The notes beneath the pieces are model-generated. The model worked only from the letters and a program-made list of their open reading frames with translations. It did not search any database and was not told the DNA's origin. A program made the translations under genes and the position numbers. 11,222 nucleotides of DNA, from assembly GCA_012269805.1 (NCBI GenBank), contig JAAXJP010000273.1:1-11222 (forward strand), in the 5' to 3' direction. The stretch comes from Rubrivirga sp. Its GTDB lineage: Bacteria > Bacteroidota > Rhodothermia > Rhodothermales > Rubricoccaceae. Position 1 is the first letter of the stretch. The number at the start of each line of letters is the position of its first letter. Positions 6,111 to 11,222 of this stretch are shown in pieces.

Positions 6111-6959
6111 CTAGAACGCGGCCTCGTAGACGTAGCTGACCAGGATGTGCGTCTGGTCGTTCGGCTCGCCGCCATTGGATACCAGCCACACCACGTTGAT
6201 GTTGTTGAACGTCCAGATGGTCCCGAGCGTGACGGCCGGGATCATGACCGGCCTGAGGAGCGGCGCCGTGATCGTCCGGAACTGGGTCCAGGCGCTGGCC
6301 CCGTCGACCTCGGCGGCCTCGTAGAGCTCCCTCGGGATCGACTGGAGCCCGCCGAGCGCGATCACCATCATGAACGGGAAGCCGAGCCACACGTTCGTGA
6401 TGATGGCCGCGACGAACGCCGTGAACGGGTCCGACAACCAAGAAATCGCGCTCCCGCCGAGCCCCTCGATCAGGAGGTTCACCGCGCCGAACTCGAAGTT
6501 GAACTCGCCCCGCCACGTCAGCGCCGTGATGTACTGGGGCACGGCCCACGGGATGATGAGGAGCACCCGCCACGCGCTCTTCCCCTTGACGAACGACTGG
6601 TGCAGCAGGACGGCCAGCAGCACCCCCAGCCCGACGTGGAACGCCACGCACACGACGGTCCAGACGATCGTCTTGAGGAACACGCTCCAGAACGCGGGCT
6701 CCCGGAAGACCGCCGCGTACTGGTCGAGCCCGATGAGCTCCCAGTCGCGCAGCGTGTAGATGTTCATGTTGCTGAACGAGATCGCCACGTTGTAGACGAA
6801 CGGGAAGGCGACCACGGCCAGCACGATCACGGCCGTCGGGCCGAGGAGGACCGCGAGGAACCACCGGCGGCGCGCGGCCTCGCTCAACCCCGCCCGCCGG
6901 GGCGCCGAGGCGAGCGTCGCCGTCTCGACTCCCATCGCGTCGTTCGGGGCGTTCAGCAT
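6111..6959 (-). CDS. malF: MalF-type carbohydrate ABC transporter permease, truncated by in-frame amber stop
   Basis: Inner-membrane permease subunit of the CUT1 sugar importer, 282 aa as written. Hydrophobic helices lie at about 34-60, 92-119, 129-148, 180-202 and 238-260. The cytoplasmic coupling motif ELYEAAEVDGASAWTQF is at 211-227, followed by ITAPLLRP at 230-237. Family members end with one more helix; here the frame meets TAG right after SYVYEAAF (275-282), while the missing helix is encoded in the same frame immediately downstream (6000-6110), giving 319 codons in total. The protein as written has five rather than six helices and is probably not functional unless the stop is read through, suppressed or bypassed by re-initiation, or is a sequence error. 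The start is ATG at 6959; a second in-frame ATG at 6935 would remove eight residues. It follows the binding-protein gene by 68 bases. A reference annotation could equally mark 6000-6959 as a pseudogene. Confidence 0.88.
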   Translation of the reverse strand: MLNAPNDAMGVETATLASAPRRAGLSEAARRRWFLAVLLGPTAVIVLAVVAFPFVYNVAISFSNMNIYTLRDWELIGLDQYAAVFREPAFWSVFLKTIVWTVVCVAFHVGLGVLLAVLLHQSFVKGKSAWRVLLIIPWAVPQYITALTWRGEFNFEFGAVNLLIEGLGGSAISWLSDPFTAFVAAIITNVWLGFPFMMVIALGGLQSIPRELYEAAEVDGASAWTQFRTITAPLLRPVMIPAVTLGTIWTFNNINVVWLVSNGGEPNDQTHILVSYVYEAAF

Positions 6960-7027
6960 CTGAGGGCGAGGGGCATGAGGGAAGGGGGAAGGGCGAGACG
7001 CGTCAGGCCTCCGGCCCTCCCCCTGTC

Positions 7028-8272
7028 CTAGTTCAGGAACGTGTCGGCGATGCGCTTTTCGGCCTGCTCCTGCATGAGGCGGGCGCCCTCCTCTGCCGAG
7101 ACCTGGCCGTTCATGACGAGCTGGTACGGGCCGCGCATGGCGTCCCAGATCTGGCGCATCTGCGGGGCCGTCGGCATCGGGCGGGAGTACTCGATCTGGG
7201 CGAGGCTCTGCGTCAGCGTCTCGCTCGACGTCATCACGTCCGACTGGCGGACGGCCGTGCGGACGGGGATCGTGGCGAGCTCTCGTGCCATCTGGGCCTG
7301 GATCGCGTCGCCGGTCAGGAGTTGGAGCACGCCGAGGACGGCGGGGAGCTTCCAGTCGGGGACGGCCGGGTTGAGCGAGTACGCCTTGGCGGCGGCCATC
7401 GGCTGGGCGCGGAGGCCGGTCTGTTCGTTGAGGGGGAGCGGCGCGAGTTGGACGTCCACGCCGGCGTCCTGGTAGCCCCCCCACGACCACGGGCCGTCGA
7501 TCGTGGCCGCCGCGTAGTCGTCTCGGAAGAGGGCCTTGGCCGTCTCGTAGTCGGCCTCGCGCGGGATCACGCCGTAGCGGTCGCGGAGGTCGAGGACGTA
7601 CTGGATGGCGGCGACGGTCTCGGGCGTGTCGAGCGTCGGGTTGCCGGCGTCGTCCATCACCCAGCCGCCGAACGACGTGAGGAACGGGATGAAGAAGAAC
7701 GGCTCCGTGTAGTTCCAGACGAGGGCGTACTGGTCGGCGTCGCCGTCGCCGTCGGTGTCCCGCGTGAGCGTGCGCCCGAGGGCGGCCAGCGCGTCGAGCG
7801 TCTCGGGCGGCTCGGGCAGGAGCGCCGGGTTGTAGACGAACGTGAGGTGGTTGCCGATCTGGTCGGCGAGGCCGTACAGCTTCCCGTCGTACGTCACGCG
7901 GCCGTCGTCGCTGAACCCGGCCAGAAAGTCGGGGTCGACGAGGTCGTCGAGCGGGCGGATCGTCTCGGTGATGCCGAGCGTGCCCATGTTGTCGGCCGGG
8001 CCGAAAATGAGGTCCGGCCCCTTCCCGCCGATCGCGGCGAAGACGTAGTGGTTGCGGAGCTCCTCGGTCTCCTTGTAGAGCGTCTCGACCACGACCGTGT
8101 CCTGGCTCGCGTTGTAGGCCGCGGCCCAGTCGTCGAGAAACCGGCGCTCGGCGGCGTCCTTCTGGTGCCAGATCCGAACGACGACGGGCTCGCCCTCGGG
8201 CGGCGGGCCGGACGCCCCCGCGCACCCGCCGACGGCGGTCGCGAAGAGCAGGGCGCAGACGAGAGAACGCAT
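7028..8272 (-). CDS. malE: lipoprotein sugar-binding protein of ABC importer (family 1 extracellular solute-binding protein)
   Basis: Extracytoplasmic binding protein (414 aa) that delivers a sugar, probably maltose or maltodextrin, to the MalF/MalG permeases. A short signal peptide ends in the lipobox VGGC with Cys17, so it is membrane-tethered. The mature part begins with the SBP_bac_1 pattern VVVRIWHQKDAAERRFLDDW (30-49). It then has GKGPDLIFGPADNMGTL (84-99), GKLYGLADQIGNHLTFVYNP (130-149), TIDGPWSWGGY (258-268) and LPLNEQTGLRAQPMAAAKAY near 278-298, all typical of maltose-binding proteins. DTDGDGDADQ at 172-181 is an Asp-rich, calcium-loop-like turn. The start is ATG at 8272, with basic Arg2 before the hydrophobic stretch. 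It sits 98 bases after the upstream TPR-protein gene and directly before malF. The substrate is inferred from the co-encoded glucan hydrolases; the fold and role are well supported. Confidence 0.93.
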   Translation of the reverse strand: MRSLVCALLFATAVGGCAGASGPPPEGEPVVVRIWHQKDAAERRFLDDWAAAYNASQDTVVVETLYKETEELRNHYVFAAIGGKGPDLIFGPADNMGTLGITETIRPLDDLVDPDFLAGFSDDGRVTYDGKLYGLADQIGNHLTFVYNPALLPEPPETLDALAALGRTLTRDTDGDGDADQYALVWNYTEPFFFIPFLTSFGGWVMDDAGNPTLDTPETVAAIQYVLDLRDRYGVIPREADYETAKALFRDDYAAATIDGPWSWGGYQDAGVDVQLAPLPLNEQTGLRAQPMAAAKAYSLNPAVPDWKLPAVLGVLQLLTGDAIQAQMARELATIPVRTAVRQSDVMTSSETLTQSLAQIEYSRPMPTAPQMRQIWDAMRGPYQLVMNGQVSAEEGARLMQEQAEKRIADTFLN

Positions 8273-8370
8273 GGCGGTCAGAAGGGGCAGATGGACGGTA
8301 CGAACGATCCGGCCGGTCCGCTCCCCCACTCGCTCCGCCTCGTGACCGAGGTGGGCAGAGTCGGCGCTCC
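8273..8370. other. 98-bp intergenic gap before the binding-protein gene, no clear signal
   Basis: This is the longest gene-free stretch within the operon on the minus strand. I looked for a Bacteroidota-type promoter (TTG / TAnnTTTG), an intrinsic terminator and a repeat. I found only a short CCGGCCGG palindrome (8311-8318 region) and G-rich runs, none convincing. The gap could hold an internal promoter or mRNA-processing site raising expression of the binding protein, as is common in such operons, but the sequence does not show it. Confidence 0.3.
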
Positions 8371-9690
8371 TCACCGGGCAGAGACCGCGTCGTCGATCCA
8401 CTCGCGGGCGATGGCGACGAGCGGGTCGTCGGCGCGACCGGCGCCGGCGGCGAACGCGGTGGCCTGGGCGTAGACGGCCTCGGCACCGACGGCGTCGCCG
8501 TCCTGGGCAAGCGTGACGGCCGTCTGGAGCGCCTGAAACAGCACGACCCCCGCCGGATCGAACGGGAGCATCCGGCGGACCGGGCTCCGGTCCCCGGCGC
8601 TCACGAGCGGGCCGGCGAAGGCCGCCCCGTCGAGGTCCGCGACGGCGGCCCGCCCCGCCTCGGCGTCGAAGCCGAGCGACCGGGCCGGGGCGAGAAACGC
8701 GGCGTGATCGACGACCTCGGTCTTGGTGCCGAGCACCTCGGGGTCGATCGTGATCGCGGCCACGAGCGGGCGGCCGAGGGCTCCGTCCGCGTGCGCTGCC
8801 AACCAGGCGTCGACCACGGCGTCGCGGAGCGAGTAGACCCGGCCGTCCGGTGTCGTGGTGCTCCCGCGGGGGTCGTACCGGGGGACGGACGCCTCGACCG
8901 AGTCTGGAAGTGGGAGCCCGTGGGCCGCGGCCGTTCGCCGGGCGACCTCGGGGAGGTCCAGCAGCGGGACGTTGACGACGGCCACATCCGGCCGCAGGCC
9001 CTCGACCTCCTGCACGAGGCGAAGTGGGACCGTATCGGCGTCGCCATTGGTGAGGAGAATGGCGTCGGCCGGGACGTTCCGAAGCGTCCACTGAGCGAAG
9101 GCGAGGACGGGCGGCGTCCAGAAGCCGACTGCGTGGAGCCGGTCGAGTGCCTCGGCCTCGGCGGCCGCGTCGCCGAGGCGGACGGCCTCGGTCCAGACGG
9201 CCATCCAGACGTTGCCGTCGTCGGGATCGCAGGCCGCGGCGCGTTGGAGGTGGAGGGCCGTCGAGTCCGCCGATGCGGCGGACCATTCGAAAAACTGGCC
9301 GTTGTACGCGTCGGCGAGGACCAGGTGGGCGTGGGCGCTACACCCGTCGGCCGCGAGCGCGCGCCGCGCCTCCCCGCCCCCCTCCCGGACGAGGGCCTCT
9401 TCCTGGACCTGCTGCCCCAACCGGCGGAGGGCCTCGCCCAACCACGCGCGGAGGGCCGGCGCCTCGCCGAGGTCGGCCGCCTCGCGCCAGCGATCGACGG
9501 CCTCGGCTAGGTCCAGGCGCGTGTAGGCGTCCCACCCCTCGGCAAAGGCACGACCGGCCGCGGAAGACCGGTCGAGCCCGTTGACCGCCGGCGCGGGGTC
9601 GCGCTCAAGCGCCGCAGCTTGAGCGACTGCGGCGGGCGCCGTCCCCAGGGCCGACGCCGTCAGGAGCGCAGCGAGAAGCAGCGCGCGCAT
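8371..9690 (-). CDS. secreted TPR-like protein with DUF2723-like C-terminal segment, function unknown
   Basis: A 439-aa protein with a signal peptide (residues 1-24, cleavage probably after AVAQA), so exported and not a lipoprotein. Residues 45-185 are Ala/Leu-rich helical repeats of TPR character (AFAEGWDAYTRLDLAEAVDR, then LHLQRAAACDPDDGNVW). Residues 207-245 (PADAILLTNGDADTVPLRLV, followed by QEVEGLRPDVAVVNVPLLD) closely resemble the soluble C-terminal part of DUF2723 membrane proteins (tnGDNDtfPLWYlQEVeGiR.DVrVvN). The many-helix membrane part of DUF2723 is absent here. The ATG abuts the amylase stop codon with no gap (TAG at 9691-9693, ATG at 9688-9690), so translation is probably coupled to the amylase. 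Its place between a glucan hydrolase and the importer suggests a periplasmic role in the same system, but no enzymatic or binding function can be assigned from sequence alone. Confidence 0.8.
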   Translation of the reverse strand: MRALLLAALLTASALGTAPAAVAQAAALERDPAPAVNGLDRSSAAGRAFAEGWDAYTRLDLAEAVDRWREAADLGEAPALRAWLGEALRRLGQQVQEEALVREGGGEARRALAADGCSAHAHLVLADAYNGQFFEWSAASADSTALHLQRAAACDPDDGNVWMAVWTEAVRLGDAAAEAEALDRLHAVGFWTPPVLAFAQWTLRNVPADAILLTNGDADTVPLRLVQEVEGLRPDVAVVNVPLLDLPEVARRTAAAHGLPLPDSVEASVPRYDPRGSTTTPDGRVYSLRDAVVDAWLAAHADGALGRPLVAAITIDPEVLGTKTEVVDHAAFLAPARSLGFDAEAGRAAVADLDGAAFAGPLVSAGDRSPVRRMLPFDPAGVVLFQALQTAVTLAQDGDAVGAEAVYAQATAFAAGAGRADDPLVAIAREWIDDAVSAR

Positions 9691-11222
9691 CTATTCGTCG
9701 AGCCCGCGCGGGCGGACGTCCGTCGGCTCGGCCGGGCGGTAGACGACGGTCGTGCGCGGCGGCACGCGGAGGCCGTAGGTCGCGCCCTCGTCCTCCAGCG
9801 CGGCGACCAGCGACGGGACCGGCCCGGCGTCGTCGCGGGAGACGAAGACGGGCGCGAGCGGCTCGGGCACGGCGTCGGTGGAGAGCGTCAGGAAAACGCT
9901 CTCGTCGCCCGCGTTGAACGCGACGACGCGGCGGTCGCCGCCGAGCGTCCGCGCGAAGGCCACGGCCCGGTCCGCGGTCGCGAGCGTCGCGAGGTCGCCG
10001 CGGCGGAGCACCGGGTCCGACTGGCGGAGGGCGATGGCGCGCTGGTAGAACTGGAAGAGGGTCGAGTCGAACGCGACGGGGTCCGGCTCGCGCCTCAGGC
10101 CGCGCGGCGCGCGCGACTCCGTCTCGTAGGTCAGATCCGGCCAGACCATCGGCTTCCGGTCGTCGGGGTCGTCGGCGCCCCACATGCCCGCCTCGTCGCC
10201 ATAGTAGACGTGGGGCGCCCCCGGCATCGCCATCTGAAGGGCGACGACGGCTCGCTGGAGGTCCCGCTCCGCCGGCCTCGGCGCGCGCACGAGGTAGGCC
10301 GTCGTGTCGCGCGGCCCCGCGAGCCGGTCGTAGTTCGCGCCCAGCCCGCCGTTCACGATCATCGACGCGAGGCGGTCGGTGTCGTGGCTGGCTAGGACGT
10401 TCATCAGCGCCGGCCGCGTCGCCTCGGGGAAGCCGGCGAACCGGCTCGTGACCTCGTCGGCGAACGTGGTCCCGTCGATCCGGCGGTCGAAGGCAAACGC
10501 GTCGAGCGGGATCACGAGCGCGTGGTAGTTCATCGTCGAGTGGAAGCCGGTCCGGTCGAGGTACGGCGCGGCGTCGCCCCACTCCTCGGCGACCGTCACG
10601 GCCTCCGGGTTGATCTCGGCCACGAGCGCCGTCCAGTCGCGCCAGAACCCGTCCGGGACCTCGTTCGCCACGTCGAGCCGCCAGCCGTCGATCCCGTCGC
10701 TCGGGTCGCCGTCGCCGTCGGGGTCCATCCACCGGCGCGTGGCGTCGAACACGTGGGCCTTGACGCCCGAGTGGAGGTCGTCGCCGGCCTCGTTGTTCGC
10801 GAGGACCGCGAGCGGCTTGTAGCCCCACCACCCGTTCCAGTCGAACTCGTCGGCCTCCGTGTCGGGGTCGTCCCAGGCCGTGACCTCGTACCAGTCGGCG
10901 TAGCGGCTCGCCTGTTGGTTCTGACGAACGTCGTCAAAGGCCCAGAACCGCGTCCCGGTGTGGTTGAACACGCCGTCGATCACGACGCGGATGCCGCGCT
11001 GGTGGAGCGCGTCGACGAGGTCGAGGAAGAGGCGGTCGGCGCTCGTCCAGACCCACGTCGCGGGGTCGGCCGTCTCCTCCGCGATCATCGCCACGTCCCC
11101 TTCGGGATCAGGGCCAAAGAAGGGGTCGACGTGGTGGAAGCTCGTCGCGTCGTACTTGTGGAGCGACGCGGCCCAGAAGACGGGGTTGAAGTAGACGGCC
11201 GTGACGCCGAGCGAGTCGAGGT
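9691..11222 (-). CDS. GH13 alpha-amylase / neopullulanase-like glucan hydrolase, 5' end beyond window
   Basis: Partial alpha-glucan hydrolase; about 509 residues are visible and the N-terminus lies beyond the window edge. All four GH13 conserved regions are present (numbered from the first visible codon): VVIDGVFNH with Asp82, Asn86 and His87; GWRLDV with the nucleophile Asp183; VAEEW with the acid/base Glu212; and VLASHDTDR with His279-Asp280. The opening FNPVFWAASLHKYDATSFHH, followed by VDPFFG, matches the (L)NPIFxSxSxHKYDxxDYxxIDPxFG signature of neopullulanase, cyclomaltodextrinase and maltogenic amylases. Near residue 165, DPDGDGDPSDG is an Asp-rich, possibly Ca-binding loop preceding the nucleophile strand. 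The C-terminus is a beta-rich domain ending in TTVVYRP. The stop abuts the next gene's ATG. It is the first visible gene of the operon and would supply maltodextrins to the importer. Cellular location cannot be judged without the N-terminus. Confidence 0.92.
   Translation of the reverse strand, partial: LDSLGVTAVYFNPVFWAASLHKYDATSFHHVDPFFGPDPEGDVAMIAEETADPATWVWTSADRLFLDLVDALHQRGIRVVIDGVFNHTGTRFWAFDDVRQNQQASRYADWYEVTAWDDPDTEADEFDWNGWWGYKPLAVLANNEAGDDLHSGVKAHVFDATRRWMDPDGDGDPSDGIDGWRLDVANEVPDGFWRDWTALVAEINPEAVTVAEEWGDAAPYLDRTGFHSTMNYHALVIPLDAFAFDRRIDGTTFADEVTSRFAGFPEATRPALMNVLASHDTDRLASMIVNGGLGANYDRLAGPRDTTAYLVRAPRPAERDLQRAVVALQMAMPGAPHVYYGDEAGMWGADDPDDRKPMVWPDLTYETESRAPRGLRREPDPVAFDSTLFQFYQRAIALRQSDPVLRRGDLATLATADRAVAFARTLGGDRRVVAFNAGDESVFLTLSTDAVPEPLAPVFVSRDDAGPVPSLVAALEDEGATYGLRVPPRTTVVYRPAEPTDVRPRGLDE

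Noticed and set aside
6952..6975. 7-codon leader ORF (MPLALRC) overlapping the malF start
   Set aside because: So short that it is expected by chance; no attenuator structure accompanies it.
5838..7031. Long + strand open frame antisense to malF and the cassette
   Set aside because: The composition (Arg, Glu, His, Pro-rich) and lack of any domain mark it as an antisense shadow of malF.
7322..8473. Long + strand open frame antisense to the binding-protein gene
   Set aside because: The opposite strand encodes a clear family 1 solute-binding lipoprotein. The antisense translation has no recognisable domain.
9605..10831. Second minus-strand open frame overlapping the amylase
   Set aside because: It is an Arg-rich shadow of the GH13 gene, which carries all four conserved catalytic regions in its own frame.

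Overview
The window is very GC-rich with long G/C-ending codon runs. It carries a maltose/maltodextrin-type ABC operon with secreted or lipoprotein starch-degrading enzymes, few clear Shine-Dalgarno sites and lipoprotein-anchored sugar proteins. This suits a high-GC member of the Rhodothermota/Bacteroidota side of the tree (Rubricoccus/Rubrivirga-like). That placement is inference from gene content and composition; there is no marker gene here.

Layout. On the + strand at the left is one membrane-anchored family 2 glycosyltransferase (81-1412). It converges on a large minus-strand operon, with a strong palindromic hairpin (1413-1443) between the two stop codons. The operon is read from right to left: a GH13 alpha-amylase/neopullulanase-like enzyme cut by the window edge (9691 to beyond 11222); a secreted TPR-like protein with a DUF2723-like segment (8371-9690); a lipoprotein sugar-binding protein (7028-8272); a MalF-type permease (6111-6959, with its last helix in 6000-6110); a 402-bp GIY-YIG cassette bounded by hairpin inverted repeats (5525-5926); a large debranching-enzyme-like lipoprotein with a glucodextranase C-terminal module (2275-5553); and a MalG-type permease (1445-2272). 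No ATPase (MalK) gene is present in the window.

How it works together (inference). The GH13 enzyme and the debranching-like lipoprotein would trim alpha-glucans outside the cytoplasm. The binding protein would capture the maltodextrins, and the MalF/MalG pair would import them using an ATPase encoded elsewhere.

The most unusual region is 5440-6113, with three linked oddities. First, the malF frame has an in-frame amber codon followed directly by ATG, separating the last transmembrane helix from the rest. Second, a compact GIY-YIG nuclease gene lies between two 29-bp inverted repeats that differ at one base; each repeat is itself a hairpin resembling Neisseria dRS3 repeats. Third, this nuclease frame has no stop and runs in frame into the downstream lipoprotein, whose only nearby in-frame ATG is inside the repeat, while the expected start position next to the signal peptide reads ACG.
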